Below are positions 1 to 6,028 of a stretch of DNA of 6,028 nt, piece after piece. Under the pieces are notes generated by a model, which saw only the letters and a program-made list of their open reading frames with translations, did not search any database and was not told the origin of the DNA. The stretch covers positions 1 to 6,028 of the forward strand of contig LGGY01000037.1 of NCBI GenBank assembly GCA_001509335.1, written 5' to 3'. The stretch's first letter is position 1, and each line of letters begins with the position of its first letter. Position numbers and translations under genes: made by a program. This stretch comes from Fidelibacterota bacterium 46_43 (lineage in GTDB: Bacteria > Fidelibacterota > Fidelibacteria > Fidelibacterales > Fidelibacteraceae).

Positions 1-1
1 C

Positions 2-316
2 GTAGTCAATTCTGCAGTGAGTGTGAATCCCACAGAAAAAACCATGCCGGAGCAGTTTACCCTGTCACAAAACTATCCCAACCCATTTAACCCCAAAACC
101 GTTATTCCCTTTACACTCCGGGAAAAAGCCCGGGTTGAGCTGAAAATATATGATCTTCGCGGACAGGAAATCCAGACACTGGCAGATGAGGTGTTGGAAG
201 CCGGCACATATTCCCGGACCCTGAATGGGGAAGGCCTGGCCAGCGGTGTGTATTTTTATCAGTTACGGGTTAATCACGTGGCTATCTCCACGAAAAAAAT
301 GGTGTTTCTGAAATAG
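2..316 (+). CDS. 3' fragment of a secreted protein with a C-terminal T9SS-type sorting domain (5' partial)
   Basis: The reading frame is open from the first complete codon at base 2 to a TAG stop at 314-316, so the start lies upstream of the window. The in-frame GTG at 17 has no ribosome binding site and no signal peptide follows it, so it is not the true start. Only about 104 codons are visible. From about base 53 the protein is a type A sorting domain: FTLSQNYPNPFNP, a beta-rich stretch with IYDLRGQ, then LASGVYFYQL and a basic end (TKKMVFLK). In families carrying this domain it directs the protein through the type IX secretion system across the outer membrane and is then removed or used for surface attachment. 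The catalytic or binding part lies outside the window, so its function cannot be named. Its stop overlaps the next gene's GTG by one base (TAGTG), which suggests they share an operon. Confidence 0.88.
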   Translation, partial: VVNSAVSVNPTEKTMPEQFTLSQNYPNPFNPKTVIPFTLREKARVELKIYDLRGQEIQTLADEVLEAGTYSRTLNGEGLASGVYFYQLRVNHVAISTKKMVFLK

Positions 317-2163
317 TGAAAAAAACAATCTACTTTTTTCTCATCCTCTTTCTTGTAAGTATTGGCTCTTTCCTCCATGGAGCCGATCCCGAACTCCGTG
401 GCGTTTGGTTTGCCTGGGCTGGGAATGATATCCCGTCCAATGAGGACATAGCCCGGGCAATGGACGCCCTCGCCGAGGCCAATTTCAATATTGTGTATGT
501 GGATGTGTGGCGTTACGGCTATCCCTATTTCAGAAGTGAAACTTTCCATAAATACACAGGACTCTATACAGATCCGGCTGTGGGAGACCGGGATATTCTG
601 GCAGAGATGATTGCCGAAGGACACCGGGCCGGACTGGAAGTGGAAGCCTGGTTTGAAGCGGGCTTTATGGCGACTCAGGGACATAATGATCACATGTACC
701 GGGCAAAACCGGAATGGTTTGCCAAAAACCGGGAGGGGAATGTCCCTCTCTACGGCGCCGGCGGCATGTCCCTGAGCCACACCCATCCCGAAGCCTGGCA
801 GTTTCTCATTGACCTTACACAGGATGTGATCCGGAATTACGACGTAGACGGCGTGGAATTCGACCGGGTCCGGTATCCCGGACTGGATTGCGGTTACGAC
901 AGCACCACCATCGCCCTCTATAAAGCCGATCACCAGGGCACGGAACCGCCACAAAATACGGCGGACAGCGACTGGATCCGATGGCGGGCGGATAAACTGA
1001 CAGAATTCGTAGGGGTTTTTTATGATTCCATCAAGGCCATGAATCCGGATATCATCGTGTCCAATGCGCCTTTGCCCTGGGGATACGAACAATTTTGCCA
1101 GGACTGGGTGGCCTGGGTGAATCAGGGCTTTCTGGATGTGGCCCAGGTGCAGATGTATAACTCCACCAATGATTCCTATGTATGGCGGCTGGATACGGAA
1201 CGGGTGAAGATGAATGACCAGAGTATGCTCTATCCCGGCATCGCCACGGCTGCCAATGAAAATACCACAAGTTCATCTGAACTGATTAAAATGATTCAAT
1301 CCACCCGGCAGCGGAACCTGAACGGGAATGTGGTGTGGAATCATAAATCCTTGATGGATACTTCCAGCACTTATCTTGTGGATTTGAAAGCATCCGTGTA
1401 TAGGGAAAAGACTGACATACCTTACCGGGATGCCGGCTGGCGTCTGCCGGCAATCATCGTCAATGAAAATGATGGTCGGCTCATCGAAAAATCGGACAAT
1501 TGGAATGAAATATCATACAACGGCTATGAAGGCGGATTGTATTATGCCGAAACATCCTCCGACGCCTGGATTGATTATTATGCCAACATCAATGAGGAAG
1601 GCTGGTATGAAGTGTATGTTTTTCACTATCAGCAGGCTTATGCCACAACCCGGGCACCCTATACCGTGTATCACCGGGATGGGGAAACCCTTTATCATGT
1701 AAATCAACAGACCCGGAACTCCCGTTGGGTGAAACTTGGCGATGTATGGTTGGATCCGGGATTCAAACAGAAAATCGTCCGACTGACCACCGAAAATACG
1801 GACAATAATTTTGTCTTTGCCGACGCCGTGATGCTCATCAAATCCCGCCGGCTGGGGATAACACCGCCCGTCTCCATAAAATCACCTCCCGTTCCCAATA
1901 AGGTGAATCTCATAGATGTCTATCCCAATCCATTCAACCCCCGGTGTGAAATTCGCTATTCCCTGGATTCTGCCGGCAAAACAGAATTACGGGTGTGGAG
2001 TACAGACGGGAAATTGGTGGATATCCTCTACAACGGCTATCAAAACAGGGGTGAATACCGGTTTACGTACTCAGCCGAAGACCGGGTTAGCGGTGTTTAT
2101 ATCCTGGGTATTTTTCACAATGATAAACTGATAAAAACAACAAAAATGGTTTATGTAAAATGA
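316..2163 (+). CDS. Secreted GHL10-family glycoside hydrolase-like protein with golvesin-C-like and T9SS sorting domains
   Basis: A 615-residue protein starting at GTG. Residues 1 to about 23 form a signal peptide (MKKT, then a Leu/Phe/Ile-rich core, ending near LHGA). Residues 27-345 match the glycosyl-hydrolase-like 10 family (YngK/DigH type, TIM barrel): ELRGVWF at 26-32, VEAWFE at 109-114, DGVEFDRVRYP at 178-188 and QVQMYN near 278-282. Acidic residues E181 and D183 are the best active-site candidates by motif. Residues 378-509 resemble the golvesin C-terminal domain, a beta-sandwich often appended to secreted enzymes, with WYEVYVFHY, APYTVYH and the closing FADAVMLI. Residues 532-615 are a sorting domain (VYPNPFNPR...VSGVYILGI...KMVYVK). 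E. coli DigH of this family cleaves denuded peptidoglycan strands; the substrate here is unproven. No Shine-Dalgarno precedes the GTG. The start rests on the signal peptide and the one-base overlap with the preceding stop, which suggests translational coupling. Its stop overlaps the downstream regulator by four bases. Confidence 0.9.
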   Translation: MKKTIYFFLILFLVSIGSFLHGADPELRGVWFAWAGNDIPSNEDIARAMDALAEANFNIVYVDVWRYGYPYFRSETFHKYTGLYTDPAVGDRDILAEMIAEGHRAGLEVEAWFEAGFMATQGHNDHMYRAKPEWFAKNREGNVPLYGAGGMSLSHTHPEAWQFLIDLTQDVIRNYDVDGVEFDRVRYPGLDCGYDSTTIALYKADHQGTEPPQNTADSDWIRWRADKLTEFVGVFYDSIKAMNPDIIVSNAPLPWGYEQFCQDWVAWVNQGFLDVAQVQMYNSTNDSYVWRLDTERVKMNDQSMLYPGIATAANENTTSSSELIKMIQSTRQRNLNGNVVWNHKSLMDTSSTYLVDLKASVYREKTDIPYRDAGWRLPAIIVNENDGRLIEKSDNWNEISYNGYEGGLYYAETSSDAWIDYYANINEEGWYEVYVFHYQQAYATTRAPYTVYHRDGETLYHVNQQTRNSRWVKLGDVWLDPGFKQKIVRLTTENTDNNFVFADAVMLIKSRRLGITPPVSIKSPPVPNKVNLIDVYPNPFNPRCEIRYSLDSAGKTELRVWSTDGKLVDILYNGYQNRGEYRFTYSAEDRVSGVYILGIFHNDKLIKTTKMVYVK

Positions 2164-3422
2164 TACCAGAAGCCCATTTGATTAAAAAAGGCGACTCCTC
2201 CTATCTGAAGAAAGTCAATGAGACACGCCTTCTCTATATCATTTATAAAGAAGGTCCCGTTTCCCGTGTGGATCTATCCCGGGAAGCCTCCATGTCCAAG
2301 GCGGCGGTGTCTGAAATCATCAACCGCCTGTGCGACGCCGGGATGCTCCTTGAAGTGGGGAAAGGTCAATCTACCTCAAAAGGGGGGAAGCGGCCGACCC
2401 TGATTAGACTCAATCCGGACCGGGGATATGTGTTCGGACTAGAGATCAAACGGAGTGAAACCATCATTGCCCTGGCCAATATTGACGGGGATTTGTTGAA
2501 CACATCAGTGATCGAATATGAAGTGGGTTCGCCTGTATCCACCATTCTCAAACGCATCATTCGGGAGATGGAGAATGTCCTTGCCCTCAAAAAGATATCT
2601 CATGACAAACTGATTGCTATCGGGATTGGCGCGCCGGGACAAATCAATTATGATGAAGGAAATCTGCTTGTGGCGGATACATTGAAGAACTGGGCTCATG
2701 AACCTATTTCAGAGGTTTTTCAGGAAACCTTTCATGTTCCCGTCATTCTGGAAAATGATGTGAATACTATCACCCTGGGTGAATATTTATACGGCGCGGG
2801 CAAAGAAGAAAAAGATCTGATCTGCATTGCCATCAGTGATGGAATCGGCGCCGGGATCATCCACAATCAGTCCCTGGTGAAGGGTGTCCAGGGTGCTGCA
2901 GGGGAAATCGGGTATATTGAATACGTCCGCTCGGTAGACCGCCCCTTGGAATACATCTGCAACAGCCACATTATTTATGGGGATATTCTGTCAGAAAAGA
3001 ATTTGTTCAGTGCCTTTCAATTGTCTGTCAATCCTGATGAAAAAGAACCCTTCAAACGTGCCCGTCTGGCGGAATACCTGGCCATGGCGGAATCGGGGAA
3101 TCCCCGGGTATGCCAGGTGCTGGATGAATATGCCTATGTGCTGGGGTCTTTGTGCCTGAATCTTCAGAAAACCCTGAATCCGGGAGTCATCGTTCTGAAT
3201 GGTTTTGTGATTGAAAATTCACCCTATCTGCTGAAACGGGTCCACCATGAAGTAGATGAGAGTTTGAAAAATATTCCCCTGACCTTCCGATCCAAAATAA
3301 CCATAGGAGAACTGAAAATTGAAGCCGGATTGCGGGGAGCCGTGGTGATGGCATTGCAAACCCTGTTTAACCCAAACCAGGAAAATCCCTTTCTGGAACG
3401 CTTAGTGAGCGACGTGATATGA
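2160..3422 (+). CDS. ROK-family transcriptional regulator (NagC/XylR/Mlc type)
   Basis: A 420-residue cytoplasmic protein. Residues 18-87 are a winged helix-turn-helix: NETRLLYIIYKEGPVSRVDL, recognition helix around SKAAVSEIINRL (46-57), and a wing with GGKRPTLIRLNPD (75-87). The rest is a ROK sugar-kinase-like domain: IGIGAPGQI (154-162), ENDVNTITLGEY (198-209, D200 at the catalytic-base position of ROK kinases), SDGIGAGII (226-234) and GAAGEIGYIEY (245-255). The length is normal for ROK repressors. Two hallmarks are degraded. The N-terminal DxGGT-type phosphate motif reads GLEIKRSETI (93-102). The usual zinc site (His after GEIG, then CxCGxxGCxE) is missing, with Tyr251 and a lone Cys267 in that region. 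A regulator rather than a kinase is therefore expected. Its ATG lies inside the preceding stop (ATGA), and its stop overlaps the next ATG in the same way. Its position between two secreted glycosidases suggests it controls this operon in response to a released sugar; the ligand is unknown. Confidence 0.93.
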   Translation: MIPEAHLIKKGDSSYLKKVNETRLLYIIYKEGPVSRVDLSREASMSKAAVSEIINRLCDAGMLLEVGKGQSTSKGGKRPTLIRLNPDRGYVFGLEIKRSETIIALANIDGDLLNTSVIEYEVGSPVSTILKRIIREMENVLALKKISHDKLIAIGIGAPGQINYDEGNLLVADTLKNWAHEPISEVFQETFHVPVILENDVNTITLGEYLYGAGKEEKDLICIAISDGIGAGIIHNQSLVKGVQGAAGEIGYIEYVRSVDRPLEYICNSHIIYGDILSEKNLFSAFQLSVNPDEKEPFKRARLAEYLAMAESGNPRVCQVLDEYAYVLGSLCLNLQKTLNPGVIVLNGFVIENSPYLLKRVHHEVDESLKNIPLTFRSKITIGELKIEAGLRGAVVMALQTLFNPNQENPFLERLVSDVI

Positions 3423-5092
3423 AAAAATCAGGACTGATACTGATATTATGTATGATATTTACTGCCTTGTTACAGGGGGAAGCCATCACCTGGACCGATA
3501 CAACCGATGCTTTTAATTTTCCGGAAGGAATCACACTCCATTACGGGCGGCGAAATAGTCCGGCCCTCAATATCTGGGTTCTGGATGCGGATCTGAACCG
3601 GGAAGACCTTGCTGTAAGGCCTTATATAACCACCTCAACAGCGCCTGTCCGAACCCTGGCTCAGCGCTTTAATGTCTATGCAGCCATAAACGGGGGATAT
3701 TTCGGCGGTAGCACATCCTATTCGGCTGTGATTTATCCCGGAGAACTCAAAGCGCGGAATATCGGGGCTGTATCCCGCAACAGCCAGTCTTATCCCTTGA
3801 TGCGGAGCCTGTTCAGTATGGATGAAAACGGCGGGTTATCGGTAGACTGGATCTATCATTTCGGCAGTAAACCGGAACAGACCTACCGCTATGATGCTCC
3901 CATGGATTATATCTACAACGATCCCACGCCAAAACCGGCTCCCACTACGGCGACCGGCACTCCCATGGAAGACCTTTTGGTGGGCATTGGCGGCGGACCC
4001 ACACTGGTAAAAAACGGGGAAGTTCATATCACCTACAACGAAGAAATCATGTGGGGCTCCGGTGTAGGACTCACCAATACAGATCCCCGGACGGCTGTAG
4101 GATATACGGCGGATAAACATGTGATCATGGTAACCGCGGATGGCCGGCAGGTGGTGAGTTCGGGCGTAAGCCTGAATGAACTGGCGGAAATTATGATTTC
4201 TTTCGGCTGTGTGGAAGCCATGAATCTGGACGGTGGGGGATCCACCCAGATGGCCATCCCCGGGAAAAATATCAATACCCCTTCTGAAAACAGATCTGTC
4301 CCCACCATTTTTGCTGTGGTTCATTACGATTCCCTGGGACTTGTGGAGTATGACGACAGTGGTATCATCCTGGATACGGAAGATGACGAATGTGAATTTT
4401 TGGGGAGTGACTGGTTCCCCACCACCAATCCGGGCTACTGGGATGTGAGTCCGGCCATGCTGAATGTGAAAGGGGAAGGAACGGATCAGGCGGTGTTTAC
4501 ACCCCGGCTGACCCGGGAAACGGATTACCATGTCTATGCCTGGTGGGTGCCTGCCAGTAACCGCTGTCTGGATACACCTGTTGTCATCCGATACCGGGAC
4601 GGCCGGGATACGGTCCGCGTGAATCAAACCCTGGGCGCTGAACAGTGGAATTATATCGGAACCTATTCTTTTGCCGGTGATTCGGCCGAACAGGTAATCA
4701 TCTCCGATGCAGCTACATCGGGCTTTTATGTGGTGGCGGATGCCATCCGGTTTGTGGATGTGGACAGTTCGGTGACCCGTATTGTCGGCCCGGATCCACA
4801 GCCCCATCTTGCCAAAGGTTTTACTCTGGGAACCAATTATCCCAATCCTTTTAATGCCGAAACGGTAATTCCCGTTCACATCGCTCAGCAGGATCACTAT
4901 ACCGCACGGATCTATTCCCTTCGGGGAACCCGCGTTTCCACGCTCCTGGATGTCACCCTGAATAGCGGAGATTACTCTTTGACATGGAATGGTCGAAATG
5001 AAAAGGGGGAGAGGGTCGCCTCGGGTATTTATGTTCTGCGCTTTGCAAACAGCCGGGCAGGCGAATCACGAAAATTAGTACTCATATGGTAG
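3419..5092 (+). CDS. Secreted phosphodiester glycosidase (NAGPA domain) with golvesin-C-like and T9SS sorting domains
   Basis: A 557-residue protein. Residues 1 to about 22 are a signal peptide (MKKS, hydrophobic core, cleavage near LLQGEA). Residues about 60-302 carry the NAGPA (phosphodiester glycosidase) motifs in order: YAAINGGYFGG (87-97), GIGGGPTLVKNG (189-200), DPRTAVGYT (222-230), VTADGR (238-243) and MNLDGGGSTQMA (268-279). The founding member, the mammalian uncovering enzyme, removes GlcNAc from GlcNAc-1-phospho-mannose; bacterial substrates are mostly undefined. All signature segments are present, so the domain looks intact. Residues 311-449 resemble the golvesin C-terminal domain (YHVYAWWVPASNR, TPVVIRY, FYVVADAIRF). 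Residues 466-557 are a sorting domain with YPNPFNAET and VASGIYVLRF; it ends in LIW rather than the basic residue seen in its two neighbours. The start is the ATG overlapping the ROK stop (ATGA); there is no clear Shine-Dalgarno. It is probably the last gene of the coupled operon. Confidence 0.93.
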   Translation: MKKSGLILILCMIFTALLQGEAITWTDTTDAFNFPEGITLHYGRRNSPALNIWVLDADLNREDLAVRPYITTSTAPVRTLAQRFNVYAAINGGYFGGSTSYSAVIYPGELKARNIGAVSRNSQSYPLMRSLFSMDENGGLSVDWIYHFGSKPEQTYRYDAPMDYIYNDPTPKPAPTTATGTPMEDLLVGIGGGPTLVKNGEVHITYNEEIMWGSGVGLTNTDPRTAVGYTADKHVIMVTADGRQVVSSGVSLNELAEIMISFGCVEAMNLDGGGSTQMAIPGKNINTPSENRSVPTIFAVVHYDSLGLVEYDDSGIILDTEDDECEFLGSDWFPTTNPGYWDVSPAMLNVKGEGTDQAVFTPRLTRETDYHVYAWWVPASNRCLDTPVVIRYRDGRDTVRVNQTLGAEQWNYIGTYSFAGDSAEQVIISDAATSGFYVVADAIRFVDVDSSVTRIVGPDPQPHLAKGFTLGTNYPNPFNAETVIPVHIAQQDHYTARIYSLRGTRVSTLLDVTLNSGDYSLTWNGRNEKGERVASGIYVLRFANSRAGESRKLVLIW

Positions 5093-5095
5093 ATG

Positions 5096-5113
5096 ACAGG
5101 TTTTGGGACCTGT
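5096..5113 (+). terminator. Short hairpin after the phosphodiester glycosidase gene: weak terminator or operator
   Basis: ACAGGT, six-base loop TTTGGG, ACCTGT: a perfect 6-bp inverted repeat starting three bases after the TAG stop. Only a short T-rich tail (TTTAT) follows, so it is a weak candidate for an intrinsic terminator and may instead be an mRNA-stabilising hairpin or a protein-binding palindrome. It marks the likely end of the coupled four-gene unit. Seen in sequence; the function is inferred. Confidence 0.35.
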
Positions 5114-5123
5114 TTATGGATAG

Positions 5124-5137
5124 ATAAGAAAACTTAT
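5124..5137. repeat. Small AT-rich inverted repeat in the 5' region of the DUF4623-like gene
   Basis: ATAAG, four-base spacer AAAA, CTTAT: a perfect 5-bp inverted repeat lying 18 bases before the ATG and just upstream of the ribosome binding site. AT-rich palindromes in this position can be operators, and TTATAA at 5134-5139 could serve as a -10 element, but no convincing -35 was found. The repeat is short enough to occur by chance. Confidence 0.2.
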
Positions 5138-5143
5138 AAAGAG

Positions 5144-5148
5144 AGGAG
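5144..5148 (+). promoter_or_regulatory. Strong Shine-Dalgarno site (AGGAG)
   Basis: AGGAG within GAGAGGAGAAAAGG, seven bases before the ATG at 5156. This is the only clear ribosome binding site in the window and it fixes the start of the last gene. It contrasts with the three upstream starts, which overlap the previous stop and have no such motif, so this gene can be initiated independently. Confidence 0.8.
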
Positions 5149-5155
5149 AAAAGGT

Positions 5156-6028
5156 ATGAAGAAGTGTGGTATTTTAGGAATGCTTGTGGTGCTGATGGCA
5201 TCCTTCGCATTCGGCCAGGTATTGACCCCCAACTGGGAGATTGCCAAAAGGGAAGCCAATTTGCCCGAATGGTTCACAACGGACCATGACGTAAGGGGCA
5301 TAGCGGCTCACGGCAACCATCTCTATTTAGGGTCATTCCGGGCAAGAGGAATTAAAGTCCTCGATATTGCTACAGGTACCCTGATCGACACCGTAGCTGA
5401 AAGCAATGTCGCCCTGGGAGATGTGGAAGTGGACGCAGACGGTGTGATCTTCGGGTCGTCCATTGTTGGACATGAAGGTCAGTATCTGCCTGATAAACCG
5501 GTGACCATTTACATGTGGAATTCGGTCGACGGTGTGCGGGATACGCTGTTGCAGTTTATGCCGGATACAACAACGGAAACCGGCTCTGCATATTTCCGCC
5601 TGGGGGATAAATTCACCGTGGACGGAAGCTATGCAGACGGAACACTGGAAGTCTATCTGGTAGATTCGGGATGGTGGGGCAAACGTGCCTTCAAATTCAC
5701 CATGGAAGGCGGCGAAATAAATCCCGTCCCCGAAGAAATCACGTTTTCCGGCGAAAACTTCGTCAAGACCGATAATCAGGCCAAAATCGCCCCCCTGCCG
5801 GATACAGATGATTTTCTGTTCAGTGCCAACGGACAGAAAATTACCTATGTCACTCCCGATGGCGTATGGGGAGAACAGTTTTCCACCGGCATCGCCGGAG
5901 ATGGAAATGCTTTGGTTTCATTTGAAGCCAATGACCGGAAATTTGTGCTTCAGAACCTGATCTGGGGCGCCCAGAGTTTCCAGGTGCTGGAATGGACACA
6001 CGGGATCTCCAATGCCTGGCGCCACTGG
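5156..6028 (+). CDS. Secreted DUF4623-like (beta-propeller-like) protein, 3' partial
   Basis: The frame is open from ATG 5156 through the last base without a stop: 291 codons, truncated by the window edge. AGGAG seven bases upstream supports the start. Residues 1 to about 20 are a signal peptide (MKKCGILG, hydrophobic core, ending near AFG-Q); Cys4 is before the core and is not a lipobox. The mature part begins with PNWEIAKREANLPEWFTT (24-42). It continues with repeat-like beta segments: RGIAAHGNHLYLGS (47-60), IKVLDIATGTLIDTV (66-80), DVEVDADGVIFGSS (89-102), VTIYMWNS (116-123), then FRLGDKFTVDGSYADGTLEVY (147-167) and APLPDTDDFLFSANG (212-226). This order resembles the DUF4623 family of secreted FCB-group proteins, whose function is unknown. 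Assignment is from motif memory and is moderate. A C-terminal sorting domain may lie beyond the window. A 63-base gap separates it from the operon; it may be co-transcribed or separately promoted. Confidence 0.8.
   Translation, partial: MKKCGILGMLVVLMASFAFGQVLTPNWEIAKREANLPEWFTTDHDVRGIAAHGNHLYLGSFRARGIKVLDIATGTLIDTVAESNVALGDVEVDADGVIFGSSIVGHEGQYLPDKPVTIYMWNSVDGVRDTLLQFMPDTTTETGSAYFRLGDKFTVDGSYADGTLEVYLVDSGWWGKRAFKFTMEGGEINPVPEEITFSGENFVKTDNQAKIAPLPDTDDFLFSANGQKITYVTPDGVWGEQFSTGIAGDGNALVSFEANDRKFVLQNLIWGAQSFQVLEWTHGISNAWRHW

Noticed and set aside
17..316. A standalone small gene starting at GTG 17
   Set aside because: The frame is open upstream to the window edge, there is no ribosome binding site or signal peptide, and the content is only a C-terminal sorting domain, so it is the tail of a larger protein.
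274..1092. A 272-codon open frame on the minus strand opposite the GHL10 gene and the end of the first gene
   Set aside because: It is antisense to well-supported coding sequence, spans the junction of two real genes and shows no recognisable motif.
2160..3422. The ROK protein as an active sugar kinase
   Set aside because: It has an N-terminal winged helix-turn-helix and a degraded phosphate-binding motif, which fits the regulator branch of the family better.
74..4855. Repeated DNA words encoding YPNPFN (at 74, 1921 and 4838) as a possible dispersed repeat
   Set aside because: The similarity is confined to about 18 bases and is explained by the conserved protein motif; flanking DNA does not match.
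3836..4897. A 353-codon open frame on the minus strand opposite the phosphodiester glycosidase gene
   Set aside because: It lies wholly inside a gene with clear family motifs on the + strand, has no ribosome binding site or recognisable domain, and its His/Ile/Gly-rich composition is that of a reverse-complement shadow.
5102..5139. A Bacteroidetes-type promoter (TTTG ... TAnnTTTG) before the last gene
   Set aside because: TTTG occurs at 5102-5105, but no TAnnTTTG is found at the required distance; a sigma-70-like TTATAA at 5134 has no acceptable -35 partner.

Overview
This window is a gene-dense, single-strand (+) stretch with roughly balanced base composition. It comes from a bacterium that almost certainly belongs to the FCB group in the broad sense (Bacteroidetes/Ignavibacteria/Calditrichota/Marinimicrobia/KSB1-like lineages). 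The evidence is three proteins ending in the same type of C-terminal domain, carrying a YPNPFN motif near its start and a GVY/GIY...K(M/L)V segment at its end. This is the type A sorting domain associated with type IX secretion (T9SS). The FNP variant with a preceding LSQNYPNPFNP-like stretch is commoner in Ignavibacteria/Calditrichota/Marinimicrobia-type genomes than in classical Bacteroides, but the exact phylum cannot be fixed from this sequence alone.

Layout: (1) bases 2-316, the 3' end of a secreted-protein gene, of which only the sorting domain is inside the window; (2) 316-2163, a secreted glycosyl-hydrolase-like 10 (GHL10, YngK/DigH-type) protein with a golvesin-C-like beta domain and a sorting domain; (3) 2160-3422, a ROK-family (NagC/XylR/Mlc-type) transcriptional regulator; (4) 3419-5092, a secreted phosphodiester glycosidase (NAGPA domain) that also carries a golvesin-C-like domain and a sorting domain; (5) 5093-5155, a short intergenic region with two small inverted repeats and a strong Shine-Dalgarno sequence; (6) 5156 to the window end, the 5' part of a secreted protein resembling the DUF4623 (beta-propeller-like) family.

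The first four genes overlap by 1, 4 and 4 bases (TAGTG, ATGA, ATGA) and lack evident ribosome binding sites at the junctions, so they very probably form one translationally coupled operon. My reading (inference) is an extracellular glycan-processing cassette with its own sugar-responsive ROK regulator. GHL10 proteins such as E. coli DigH act on peptidoglycan glycan strands, NAGPA enzymes cleave N-acetylglucosamine-1-phosphodiesters, and ROK regulators such as NagC respond to amino sugars or their phosphates. Cell-wall or phosphoglycan scavenging or remodelling is therefore the most economical hypothesis. No RNA genes, CRISPR arrays, insertion sequences or attachment sites were seen. Apart from 5093-5155, the window is essentially all coding.
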